29,289 nucleotides of DNA from CAYWJA01 sp964458485 (GTDB taxonomy: Bacteria > Patescibacteriota > Gracilibacteria > UM-FILTER-43-11), in NCBI GenBank assembly GCA_964458485.1, contig CAYWJA010000024.1, positions 1-29,289 on the forward strand, in the 5' to 3' direction. A program made the position numbers and the translations under genes. This document shows positions 1-6,961 of the stretch, in pieces. Each line of letters starts with the position of its first letter. The first letter of the stretch is position 1. The notes beneath the pieces were generated by a model that had not been told where the DNA came from, searched no databases, and saw only the letters and a program-made list of their open reading frames with translations.

Positions 1-2
1 TA

Positions 3-85
3 CAAACTAACAAACTTTATTTAAATGATTAATTATTTAGTTTTGTAAGTTTGGACATCTGGACGTTTGGAGGTCTGTTGGCAAC
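3..85. repeat. Imperfect inverted repeat upstream of dnaX
   Basis: The left arm at 3-16 (caaactaacaaact) pairs imperfectly with agttttgtaagtttgg at 39-54. It is followed by short related words (tttggac, atctggac, gtttgg, aggtctg) up to about position 77. The layout resembles the period-locked intergenic hairpins further along the window. The left part may lie outside the window, so the boundaries are uncertain. Confidence 0.4.
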
Positions 86-95
86 ATAATATTAT
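67..95 (+). promoter_or_regulatory. Possible dnaX promoter
   Basis: TTGGAG at 67-72 and TATTAT at 90-95 are separated by 17 nt. Transcription would begin near 102, leaving only about 7 nt before the ATG at 109. The match to the sigma-70 consensus is moderate in AT-rich DNA, so this is tentative. Confidence 0.3.
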
Positions 96-108
96 AATTG
101 TAAAAAAT

Positions 109-1599
109 ATGTCCCTTTATCTAAAGTATCGTCCACAAAACTATAAAACAATCGTAGGTCAGGATCACATTACTACAACTTTAAAAAATGCATTAAAGCA
201 TGATTCTTTAACGCATGCATATCTTTTTTGCGGCCCACGAGGAACTGGCAAAACTTCACTAGCACGAATAATTGCCAAAAGCCTAAACTGCACAAACCTG
301 GAGGAAGGAATTGAGCCTTGTGATCAATGCGAAAGCTGCCAGGCAATTTTAAAGGGAAGATTGGTTGATCTGATTGAAATCGATGCCGCAAGTAATAGGG
401 GTATTGATGAGATTAGGGAATTGCGTGAAAAGATTCTTTTTGCACCTACACAGGGTAAAGTAAAAATATATATTATAGATGAAGTACATATGCTCACCAA
501 AGAGGCATTCAATGCACTTTTAAAAACACTTGAAGAGCCACCAGAACATGCATATTTTATTTTAGCTACAACAGAGGTTCATAAAATTCCTGAAACAATT
601 ATTTCACGATGTCAGCATTTCAATTTCAAGAGGATTACACAATCAGACATTGTTAAAAGGCTGCAGGAAATTTCTGAATCAGAAAATGTACAGGCTGAAT
701 CAGATGCACTTGAACTTATAGCAAAAATGTCCAGTGGCGGGCTCAGGGATGCTATCGGCCTTTTTGAGCAAATGAATATTAACGGAGCTGTTATTTATCA
801 GGAGGTAATTAACAATTTAGGCATTACAGGGCATATGCTTATAGATCAATTTTTTCAGGCAATATTAAAAAAAGATGCCAATGCAGCAATCGAAATGATA
901 AATCAGGTGAATAGCCAGGGGCAGAATCTAAATCAATTTTGCGGAGAACTAATTGCTTTTCTGCGTGAGCAAATGTTACTTGGTATTAATGAAAAAAAAG
1001 ATATAAGTAGTATTATTCACTGCATTGATATATTTTCGGAAGCAAAGCAACAAATTAATAAAGCACTGATCCCTCAATTACCATTGGAAATCGCAGTAAT
1101 CAAGGCATGTGGGTTTGAGGTGGATGCAAAACCCACGGACAAACAAAAAAATACGGCAACAACGTCAGACGATGCTGTAGGGGACGCACATGCTGGCCTT
1201 GAGCAAGGCCGAAAGGTGCGTCCCAAAAATGAGCAAAAGGACAATAATGCAAAACCCACCACCAAAGAACTCACCTTAGATGAAATCAAAAAAAGTTGGC
1301 AAAGAATAGCAGATCATATTGAAACACCATTTATACGCATGTCATTTGTGGATAGTGAGCCTGTTAAACTGGATGATAATGAACTGCATCTTGCCTTTAG
1401 ATCAAGTACATTGATGGATAAAGTGGCAAATGCTAAAAACCAAACAGAAATTTTAAAAGCTTTTGAAAATGTGTTAAATATAAAAATAAATCTCAAGTTG
1501 GAATTAAAAAAGATAAGACTACAACCTGTATCTCAAGCGGAAGAAAAAACAGATAAACCTTCTGTTATAGATATGGCTAAGGAAGTTTTTGGAAGCTAA
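109..1599 (+). CDS. dnaX: DNA polymerase III subunit gamma/tau
   Basis: This is the clamp-loader ATPase that opens the beta clamp at the replication fork. From the ATG at 109 the protein has 496 residues. Residues 42-50 are the Walker A motif GPRGTGKTS. Cys61, 71, 74 and 77 form the zinc-binding module. IIDEVHML near 122-129 is Walker B, and SRC at about 166-168 carries the sensor/arginine-finger residue. AAA+ lid and oligomerisation domains follow. A low-complexity linker (about 340-395) then leads to a C-terminal domain of tau-like position. A TTG-started frame from 67 would add 14 residues before the conserved SLYLKYRPQ start, so the ATG at 109 is chosen. The linker contains a palindromic insert (see 1181-1224). 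The gene heads a + strand run with folate and envelope genes. Identification is secure; whether a separate short gamma form exists cannot be seen. Confidence 0.96.
   Translation: MSLYLKYRPQNYKTIVGQDHITTTLKNALKHDSLTHAYLFCGPRGTGKTSLARIIAKSLNCTNLEEGIEPCDQCESCQAILKGRLVDLIEIDAASNRGIDEIRELREKILFAPTQGKVKIYIIDEVHMLTKEAFNALLKTLEEPPEHAYFILATTEVHKIPETIISRCQHFNFKRITQSDIVKRLQEISESENVQAESDALELIAKMSSGGLRDAIGLFEQMNINGAVIYQEVINNLGITGHMLIDQFFQAILKKDANAAIEMINQVNSQGQNLNQFCGELIAFLREQMLLGINEKKDISSIIHCIDIFSEAKQQINKALIPQLPLEIAVIKACGFEVDAKPTDKQKNTATTSDDAVGDAHAGLEQGRKVRPKNEQKDNNAKPTTKELTLDEIKKSWQRIADHIETPFIRMSFVDSEPVKLDDNELHLAFRSSTLMDKVANAKNQTEILKAFENVLNIKINLKLELKKIRLQPVSQAEEKTDKPSVIDMAKEVFGS
1181..1224 (+). repeat. 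Palindromic element embedded in dnaX coding sequence
   Basis: The outer arms gggacgcac (1181-1189) and gtgcgtccc (1216-1224) pair perfectly. The inner arms ggcctt (1195-1200) and aaggcc (1205-1210) do too. The element keeps the frame open and encodes GDAHAGLEQGRKVRP in the DnaX linker. A shorter relative lies in rpsA at 22198-22217 and is read in the same frame as GDGHARP. Confidence 0.8.
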
Positions 1600-1606
1600 T
1601 GCTTCC

Positions 1607-1737
1607 ATTTCGCATTTCGCATTTCTAATTTCGCAATCACAATTGACATTTGCTCATTTGGCATTTAACTAGCTAATTAGTTAGTAATTGCTAAATGCAA
1701 AATGGCATATGACAATGCGAAATCTGAGATGCGAAAT
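1607..1737. repeat. Long imperfect hairpin with 7-nt units, dnaX / 5-FCL gap
   Basis: The left arm runs atttcgc, atttcgc, atttcta, atttcgc and onward to an AT-rich centre near ctaattag. The right arm runs ctaaatg, caaaatg, gcatatg, acaatgc and ends in gcgaaat. The reverse complement of the right arm matches the left arm over about 60 nt with mismatches. The hairpin starts 7 nt after the dnaX stop and ends 14 nt before the next ATG, so it fills the whole gap. It could act as a terminator, attenuator or mRNA stabiliser; no U-tract is evident. Confidence 0.8.
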
Positions 1738-1751
1738 CCTAAATAAATCAA

Positions 1752-2312
1752 ATGTTTTCCAAAGAAAAAATCCGTGGCAAATTACTCAAAAAGCGGAAAA
1801 ACATTCCAGAAGCATTGCGTGCCATAAAAAATAAAAAAATTATGATGCAGCTTGAAGATCTGGATGTATTTAAAAATGCCCATCATATCCTTTTTTATTA
1901 TTCATGTAACGGTGAAGTCGATACTACCTATCTGATTAAAAAATATATAGATACAAAACAGCTTTATTTACCTGTAATAAAAGGCAAAAGTCATTTTCAG
2001 GCGATACCAATAAAAAGTCCACTAAATCTCAAAAAAGGTTTTGAGGGAGTGCCGGAGCCGACAGACATGGATCCAAATAGTTTATATGACAACCAAATCG
2101 AATTAGTGATAACGCCAGGCGTTGCTTTTGATAAACATGGTAATCGCATTGGTATGGGGAAAGGGTATTATGATAGGTACTTTGAATACAATAATAAGAC
2201 TGTAAAAATAGCCCTGTCCTACGATGAACAAGTGCTTGATTCTATACCTAAAGATACGTATGATGTTCCTGTAGATACCATTGTGACGGATGAAAACATT
2301 TACAATGTTTAG
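1752..2312 (+). CDS. 5-formyltetrahydrofolate cyclo-ligase
   Basis: The product (186 residues, normal family length) converts 5-formyl-THF to 5,10-methenyl-THF at the cost of ATP. The N-terminal segment KEKIRGKLLKKRKNIP has the basic start typical of the family. The signature GMGKGYYDRYF at about 135-145 contains the glycine-rich phosphate-binding turn and the conserved YYDR. LVITPGVAFDKHGNRIG before it is also typical. The neighbour glyA supplies 5,10-methylene-THF, and the side activity of serine hydroxymethyltransferase produces the 5-formyl-THF that this enzyme recycles, so the pair makes biochemical sense. It is probably cotranscribed with dnaX and glyA across the intergenic hairpins. 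Confidence 0.93.
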   Translation: MFSKEKIRGKLLKKRKNIPEALRAIKNKKIMMQLEDLDVFKNAHHILFYYSCNGEVDTTYLIKKYIDTKQLYLPVIKGKSHFQAIPIKSPLNLKKGFEGVPEPTDMDPNSLYDNQIELVITPGVAFDKHGNRIGMGKGYYDRYFEYNNKTVKIALSYDEQVLDSIPKDTYDVPVDTIVTDENIYNV

Positions 2313-2388
2313 TCTCAAGTCTCAGGTCTCATGTCTCAAAACTTATCAATAAAAAAACACTTGAGACTTGTGACTTGCACTTGAGACT
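2312..2388. repeat. Hairpin with 7-nt units, 5-FCL / glyA gap
   Basis: The left arm has units agtctca, agtctca, ggtctca, tgtctca. The right arm has cttgaga, cttgtga, cttgcac, ttgagac. The arms are imperfect reverse complements around an A-rich loop. The left arm overlaps the TAG stop of the preceding gene. The same unit family (cttgaga/cttgcac) recurs at 14231, 15129, 16304 and 16838 among the pilin-like genes. Confidence 0.82.
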
Positions 2389-2416
2389 ATAATTTATTAT
2401 TTAACAAGTTGCCATT

Positions 2417-3664
2417 ATGTATGAAAATATTAAAAAATATGATCCAATCGTATACGAAGCTATAGTAAAAGAGATGGAACGTCAGACTGAAGGTCTTGAG
2501 CTAATTCCATCCGAAAATTATGTCTCAACTGCAGTACTGGAAGCACTTGGTTCTGTATTTACAAATAAATACTCTGAAGGATATAGCGGTAGAAGATATT
2601 ATGGTGGTTGTGAAAATATAGATACGGTTGAAGATCTTGCAATTGATAGAGCTAAAAAATTATTTGGCGCTGAGCACGTTAATGTCCAGCCACTTTCGGG
2701 CGCTCCCGCAAATGTTGCAGTTTATTCAGCATTAATGGAAGCGGGTGATAGCATAGTAGGTATGGATCTAGGACATGGGGGTCATCTTACTCACGGTCAT
2801 CCAATTACATGGATGGCTAAACTATTTAATTTTCCAAGATATAAAACTGTCAAAGAGACGGGTGAAATAGATTATGATCAAATGGAAGCTTTGGTTATAG
2901 AACATAAACCAAAAATGCTTTTAGTAGGATATTCCGCTTATAGCAGAGAAATCGATTATAAAAGGGTTAAAGCTATCGCGGATAAAACAGGAGCAATTAC
3001 TATGGCAGATATCGCGCACATTGCTGGCTTAATAGCAGGTGGTGAAATGAATAATCCAGTACCTGATTTTGATATTGTAACTACAACAACTCATAAAACA
3101 CTTAGAGGGCCTAGGGGGGGTATGATTATGTGTAAAGAAAAATATGCAAAAGCTATTGATAAAGCTGTTTTTCCAGGACTTCAGGGTGGACCACATGAAA
3201 ATAATATTGCAGCAAAAGCTATTACATTTTTAGAAGATTTACAACCGGAATATAAGGATTATGCAAAACAGATTAAATTAAATGCGAAAGTGCTAGAAAA
3301 TAAATTAAAAGAGAAAGATTTTGATATTATGTTTAAACAAACAGATAATCATTTATTGCTCATTGATGTTACAAATAAAGGTATCGGAGGAAAGCAAGCA
3401 CAAGAAGCATTGGATAAAGCAGGGGTCACTCTAAATAAAAACATGATACCTGATGATACTCGATCTCCAATGGATCCATCAGGGATACGCCTCGGCACAC
3501 CAGCTATAACAACTCGTGGAATGAAAGAAGCTGAAATGGAAAAAATTGCAGAATGGATTAATCGAGTGATAAAAAATACTACTAACGACGAAGAACTTGC
3601 TCGAATAAAATCCGAAGTAAAGGAAATGTGTGTTAAATTTCCGGTACCTGGCATAAAGCTCTAG
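2417..3664 (+). CDS. glyA: Serine hydroxymethyltransferase
   Basis: This PLP enzyme interconverts serine plus THF with glycine plus 5,10-methylene-THF. The protein has 415 residues, as usual for bacterial enzymes. Motifs include GLELIPSENYVS at about 26-37 (substrate and PLP phosphate region), VNVQPLSGAPANVAVY near 88-103, ADIAHIAG at 197-204 (Asp198 and His201 hold the cofactor ring) and TTTTHKTLRGPRGG at 222-235, where Lys227 is the Schiff-base lysine. The ATG at 2417 gives the expected short N-terminus (MYENIKKYDP). It probably belongs to the same transcription unit as the upstream cyclo-ligase. All key residues are present. Confidence 0.97.
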   Translation: MYENIKKYDPIVYEAIVKEMERQTEGLELIPSENYVSTAVLEALGSVFTNKYSEGYSGRRYYGGCENIDTVEDLAIDRAKKLFGAEHVNVQPLSGAPANVAVYSALMEAGDSIVGMDLGHGGHLTHGHPITWMAKLFNFPRYKTVKETGEIDYDQMEALVIEHKPKMLLVGYSAYSREIDYKRVKAIADKTGAITMADIAHIAGLIAGGEMNNPVPDFDIVTTTTHKTLRGPRGGMIMCKEKYAKAIDKAVFPGLQGGPHENNIAAKAITFLEDLQPEYKDYAKQIKLNAKVLENKLKEKDFDIMFKQTDNHLLLIDVTNKGIGGKQAQEALDKAGVTLNKNMIPDDTRSPMDPSGIRLGTPAITTRGMKEAEMEKIAEWINRVIKNTTNDEELARIKSEVKEMCVKFPVPGIKL

Positions 3665-3699
3665 CTTTTTAGGTAAATTCTACAAGCTAATAAGCTACC

Positions 3700-3721
3700 T
3701 GCCCGTCCGGTCAGGCGGGCA
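3700..3721. repeat. GC-rich palindrome after glyA
   Basis: The arms tgcccg (3700-3705) and cgggca (3716-3721) enclose tccggtcagg. It sits in the 87-nt gap between glyA and the protease gene, flanked on both sides by aagctac words that suggest a degenerate unit array around it. There is no T-run behind it, so it is not a classical terminator. It looks like a dispersed GC-rich palindrome that landed in an AT-rich gap. Confidence 0.6.
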
Positions 3722-3751
3722 AGCTACAACCTTATAAAATAACCTCAACAA

Positions 3752-5458
3752 ATGTTAAATTACATCAAAAACCTCACAATCAGCTTAATAGTAAGTATGC
3801 TAATCCTCAACACAACAGCACTCGCGTACGACGATGTATCTTCAGACTCATCATATTATTATTCAGTAGAATATTTGCGGCGCCAAGGGGTAATACGTGA
3901 AACAAAAAACTTCCAGCCGAATTTAATAATCACAAGGGCTGAATTTATAAAATATTTAGTTCTACTAAATAATCCGAAATACGAACCTGCCTCAAAAATT
4001 AATCTTCCTTTTTCAGACACTATAAATAACACATGGTATGCGCCTTATTTTCAGGAAGCCATTGAGCTGGGAATAATTGATAGTAATGCAGATAAAATTT
4101 ATCCTTATAAAAAACTTGCACTCATAGAGGCTGTGGAACTTTTATTTAATTCAAAAAGTATTCCGAAGCCAAAAAAGCATGTAGGAGTTATTACATATAA
4201 AGATATAAAACAAAATAAGAACATTCAGGGGATAATAATGCGTGCTGAAGAACTGGGAATTGTAATGCCGGAAAGGCAAAGTTATTTTGGTATTTACAAA
4301 AGAGTATCCAGATCCATGGCTGCAGATATGATTTTTAAGATGGATATGGTTAGCCTTAAGGATGTCAATCAATCATCTCAAAATACAGACAGTTCTGATA
4401 TAAATTTACAAAAAATAATAACATCATGGGATTTAATTAATTCAAATTTTGTTGATCAAAAAAAAGTTAATAAAGAAAAAATGTCAGATGCTGCAATTAG
4501 GGCATTATTAAAAGTAATAGACGATCCATATTCTTCCTACATGGATAAAAGTGAAAACACAGTTTTTCTTGATGATCTTGATGGTAATTTTGAGGGAATA
4601 GGAGCTTATATAGCCATTGATGATAAGGGGCAAATCGCCATAGTTGCACCGATTAAAGGTACTCCTGCGGACATTGCTGGTGTTAAAGCTGGCGATGTGA
4701 TAAAAAAAGTTGATAATTTTGATACACAAGGAAAAACTCTTTTTGAGACTGTTGGTAAAATTAAGGGTAAAAAGGGTACAAAGGTTAAATTAACCCTGCA
4801 AAGAAATGGAAATACTATTGTTATAGAAGTAGTGCGTGGTCTTATAAATGTAAAATCACTGGAATATAAAACTGTTGGCAGTGGTGATATTATGCATATA
4901 AAAGTTGTTAATTTTAATCAAAGTGCAGCAAAAGATTTTAACGATGTGGTCGATATAATTACCAAAAATAAAAAAATTAAGGGTGTAATTTTGGATTTCC
5001 GAAATAATCCAGGTGGTCTGTTGAATGTGGCAGTTAGCATTCTTAATCGCATTCTTCCTACGGGCTCCACTGCAGTACAAATCAAATATAACTATTTTAA
5101 CCTGGGGCAAAATACAACAGGAAGAGGTGAACTTGCTAAATACCCTATAGCTGTTTTAGTAGATAAAGGAAGTGCTTCAGCTTCTGAAATTGTCGCAGGC
5201 GCCATTAAGGATTATGGTGTAGGCAAAGTAATAGGAGTAAAAACATTTGGAAAAGGAACTGTTCAAGAGGTTAATTATTTTTCAGATCAATCTGCTATTA
5301 AATTAACAATTGCTAAATGGCTAACACCTAAAGGAAATAGTATAGAAAAAAATGGGGTAACTCCGGATATTGTGGTAGAAAAATCTACTGGAAGTACTAC
5401 AGATAATCAGTTAGATAGGGCGATTGCTGAAGTTAATTCTCAAATTGTTTCCAGATAG
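3752..5458 (+). CDS. Exported S41 (C-terminal processing) protease with N-terminal SLH domains
   Basis: The product is a 568-residue tail-specific serine protease expected outside the cytoplasmic membrane. Residues 1-26 form a signal peptide (NYIK, hydrophobic stretch, ALAY). Three degenerate SLH repeats occupy about 32-200 (TRAEFIKYLV; PFSDTINNTWYAPYF). A helical linker follows. A PDZ domain (about 275-362) contains GIGAYIAID and GVKAGDVIKKVDN. The S41 catalytic domain (365-545) has Ser476 in KGSASASE and Lys501 in FGKGTVQ, 25 residues apart as in CtpB-type enzymes, with Gln505 nearby. SLH modules imply binding to a cell-wall polymer under an S-layer. Having SLH at the N-terminus of a Ctp protease is less usual than SLH at a C-terminus. 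The 3' end overlaps the intergenic repeat at 5448. Confidence 0.93.
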   Translation: MLNYIKNLTISLIVSMLILNTTALAYDDVSSDSSYYYSVEYLRRQGVIRETKNFQPNLIITRAEFIKYLVLLNNPKYEPASKINLPFSDTINNTWYAPYFQEAIELGIIDSNADKIYPYKKLALIEAVELLFNSKSIPKPKKHVGVITYKDIKQNKNIQGIIMRAEELGIVMPERQSYFGIYKRVSRSMAADMIFKMDMVSLKDVNQSSQNTDSSDINLQKIITSWDLINSNFVDQKKVNKEKMSDAAIRALLKVIDDPYSSYMDKSENTVFLDDLDGNFEGIGAYIAIDDKGQIAIVAPIKGTPADIAGVKAGDVIKKVDNFDTQGKTLFETVGKIKGKKGTKVKLTLQRNGNTIVIEVVRGLINVKSLEYKTVGSGDIMHIKVVNFNQSAAKDFNDVVDIITKNKKIKGVILDFRNNPGGLLNVAVSILNRILPTGSTAVQIKYNYFNLGQNTTGRGELAKYPIAVLVDKGSASASEIVAGAIKDYGVGKVIGVKTFGKGTVQEVNYFSDQSAIKLTIAKWLTPKGNSIEKNGVTPDIVVEKSTGSTTDNQLDRAIAEVNSQIVSR

Positions 5459-5564
5459 TTTCCTGCTCTCCCGATTTCATCGGGATCGCGTTTCCAGATT
5501 GTTACCAGATTGTTATTTAATAAACAATTTGGCAACTATTTGGCCACAATTTGGTTACAATTTG
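5448..5564. repeat. Hairpin with 11-nt units, protease / maf gap
   Basis: Left-arm units include tttccagatag (overlapping the protease stop codon), tttccagattg and ttaccagattg. Right-arm units are aaacaatttgg, caactatttgg, ccacaatttgg and ttacaatttga, all 11 nt long. The arms are imperfect reverse complements around ttatttaat. The left arm is interrupted by a separate palindrome at 5469-5485. The right arm ends 3 nt before the maf ATG. Confidence 0.75.
5469..5485. repeat. Small TCCCGAT palindrome nested in the 11-nt-unit hairpin
   Basis: tcccgat (5469-5475), loop ttc, atcggga (5479-5485). It breaks the left arm of the larger hairpin between two 11-nt units, so it looks like a secondary insertion. 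A relative with a different loop is the perfect 18-bp palindrome at 18841-18858. Confidence 0.65.
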
Positions 5565-5567
5565 AAT

Positions 5568-6119
5568 ATGATCCTCGCCTCAAAAAGTCCCCAGCGGAAA
5601 AAAATCCTCAAAGACATGGGTATTAAGTTTAAAATAGTACCCAGCCATATTGATGAAAACCCGGGAAAACTCAAAAAACCTCATGCTATTGCAAAATATA
5701 TAGCTCTGCAAAAAGCACTAGAAGTATCTAAAACACATCCGAATGACTGGATAATTGGATGTGATACTTTTGTAATTCTGTCGGACGGATCACTTTCGAT
5801 TAAACCCAAAGACCGCGCAGACGCAAAAAGGACGATTAATCTGTATCGTAATTCACATTGTGATGTGTATTCAGGACTTGCCTTAATTAATAAATCACTT
5901 AAAAAACAGTTTATCGGATTCGAAAAAACACGCCTGCATTTTTTAGATTTTAGTAATGCAGATATTGAAGAATATCTTGATTCCGGTGAATGGAAAAACC
6001 GCTCCGGCTCCATGACCGTTGAAGGCAGGGGAGGGAAGTGGGTAAAAAAAATTAAAGGTTGTTATTGGAATGTAGTGGGATTGCCGGTAAAACTTTTGAA
6101 AAAATTTTTGAAAAAATAA
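5568..6119 (+). CDS. maf: Maf-like nucleoside triphosphate pyrophosphatase
   Basis: Maf proteins hydrolyse dTTP, UTP or modified nucleotides to monophosphates (house-cleaning) and affect septation in some bacteria. From the ATG at 5568 the protein has 183 residues. It begins MILASKSPQRKKIL, the family signature, which fixes this start; the frame is open further upstream but only through the repeat. GCDTFVIL carries the catalytic-base Asp66. DVYSGLAL (99-106) and GCYWNVVGLPVKLL (164-177) are also conserved. The usual KAGAYGIQG is replaced by RSGSMTVEG, so substrate preference cannot be assigned. It is the last gene of the + strand run, ending 13 nt from the convergent stop of the next gene. 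Confidence 0.9.
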   Translation: MILASKSPQRKKILKDMGIKFKIVPSHIDENPGKLKKPHAIAKYIALQKALEVSKTHPNDWIIGCDTFVILSDGSLSIKPKDRADAKRTINLYRNSHCDVYSGLALINKSLKKQFIGFEKTRLHFLDFSNADIEEYLDSGEWKNRSGSMTVEGRGGKWVKKIKGCYWNVVGLPVKLLKKFLKK

Positions 6120-6132
6120 ATTATTTTCTCTA

Positions 6133-6822
6133 TTAAAGAACTATTCTCTTAACTATTAAAATTAATTTGATTTCTTCTTTTTTTATTTTTAATTTTAAAA
6201 TTTTTAATTTTGCATATAATTTCATCTTTTTTAACGTAGATTTTTCATTTGCGTAATCCTTCTCCATCTGCACCTCTTTCAATTTCAGGGCTTCATATCT
6301 TTTAACAGTTTTTATTTCTTCTGGAGTTAATATTTTCTTTAATATTAACATCTTTAATTTTTTTATTTTTGGTTTTCCATGTTTATCAAAAAAATCTTTT
6401 GCTTTTTTGTAAGTTTTTTTCCCTATTAATTTTATGATAGCCTTAATTCGTCTCGCAGTTTCACCTTCCCATATCTCCTTAGCCTGCCCACTTCCTTTGG
6501 TCAACGTATTCCATAATGATTTTGTTGCAACAAATTTTGCCAAATAGCGCGCTCCTTTAGAATTTAAAACCTCAGTTAATGGATCATTTTCGCTAAATCT
6601 CTGCAATTTGGGAAATGGCTTGGGCCTCAATGCCTTTTTACCACTTTGCTTTATTCTTGATTCTATATCAAATTTGTTTGTTTTTTCTTTGACACCTTTT
6701 CCTTTGATTTCATCAGGAATAACTGACATTTCTAACTTAGCATTCTTAGTATTATAAGAAATTAATAATTTCTCTGTAAAAAATTGGGGAATGCTAGATA
6801 ATGTATTAAATAATTGTTTCAT
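6133..6822 (-). CDS. Hypothetical Lys-rich helical protein
   Basis: I do not recognise this 229-residue protein. No signal peptide or membrane segment is evident. The first third is mixed. The middle (about 85-150) contains GARYLAKFVATKSLWNT and IWEGETARRIKAIIKLIGKK. From about 150 to the end it is almost entirely basic and helical, with leucine/isoleucine spacing compatible with an amphipathic helix or coiled coil. The coding claim rests on frame length, a near-consensus promoter 42 nt upstream of the ATG, and tight convergence with maf. The basic helices could bind nucleic acid or acidic membranes; that is only inference. No cysteine is visible. Confidence 0.7.
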   Translation of the reverse strand: MKQLFNTLSSIPQFFTEKLLISYNTKNAKLEMSVIPDEIKGKGVKEKTNKFDIESRIKQSGKKALRPKPFPKLQRFSENDPLTEVLNSKGARYLAKFVATKSLWNTLTKGSGQAKEIWEGETARRIKAIIKLIGKKTYKKAKDFFDKHGKPKIKKLKMLILKKILTPEEIKTVKRYEALKLKEVQMEKDYANEKSTLKKMKLYAKLKILKLKIKKEEIKLILIVKRIVL

Positions 6823-6864
6823 GATTATTCGTTTGGATTTTTAATTTTGTAATGTTATCTTATT

Positions 6865-6893
6865 ATTATAGCATATATTAAGAAAAAAAGCAA
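6865..6893 (-). promoter_or_regulatory. Sigma-70-type promoter for the 6133-6822 gene
   Basis: On the minus strand TTGCTT (6893-6888) and TATAAT (6870-6865) are separated by exactly 17 nt, with TGC just before the -10. Transcription would start near 6858, giving a leader of about 35 nt. Confidence 0.65.
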
Positions 6894-6906
6894 ATATTTT
6901 AACCAA

Positions 6907-6935
6907 TTGACTAAATAAACCCATTTTGATACTCT
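6907..6935 (+). promoter_or_regulatory. Likely purA promoter
   Basis: TTGACT (6907-6912) is followed after 17 nt by TACTCT (6930-6935); GATACT at 6928-6933 is an alternative -10 with a 15-nt spacer. This lies in the divergent gap before purA and gives a leader of roughly 20 nt. Confidence 0.45.
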
Positions 6936-6961
6936 ATTTGAGCTCTATAAACCTACAAAAT

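Noticed and set aside
2312..2388. CRISPR array
   Set aside because: Units are 7 nt, contiguous and arranged as inverted arms with no spacers; no cas genes are in the window.
5424..5567. Longer N-terminus for the Maf protein
   Set aside because: It would translate the repeat and the end of the protease gene; the family signature begins at the ATG at 5568.
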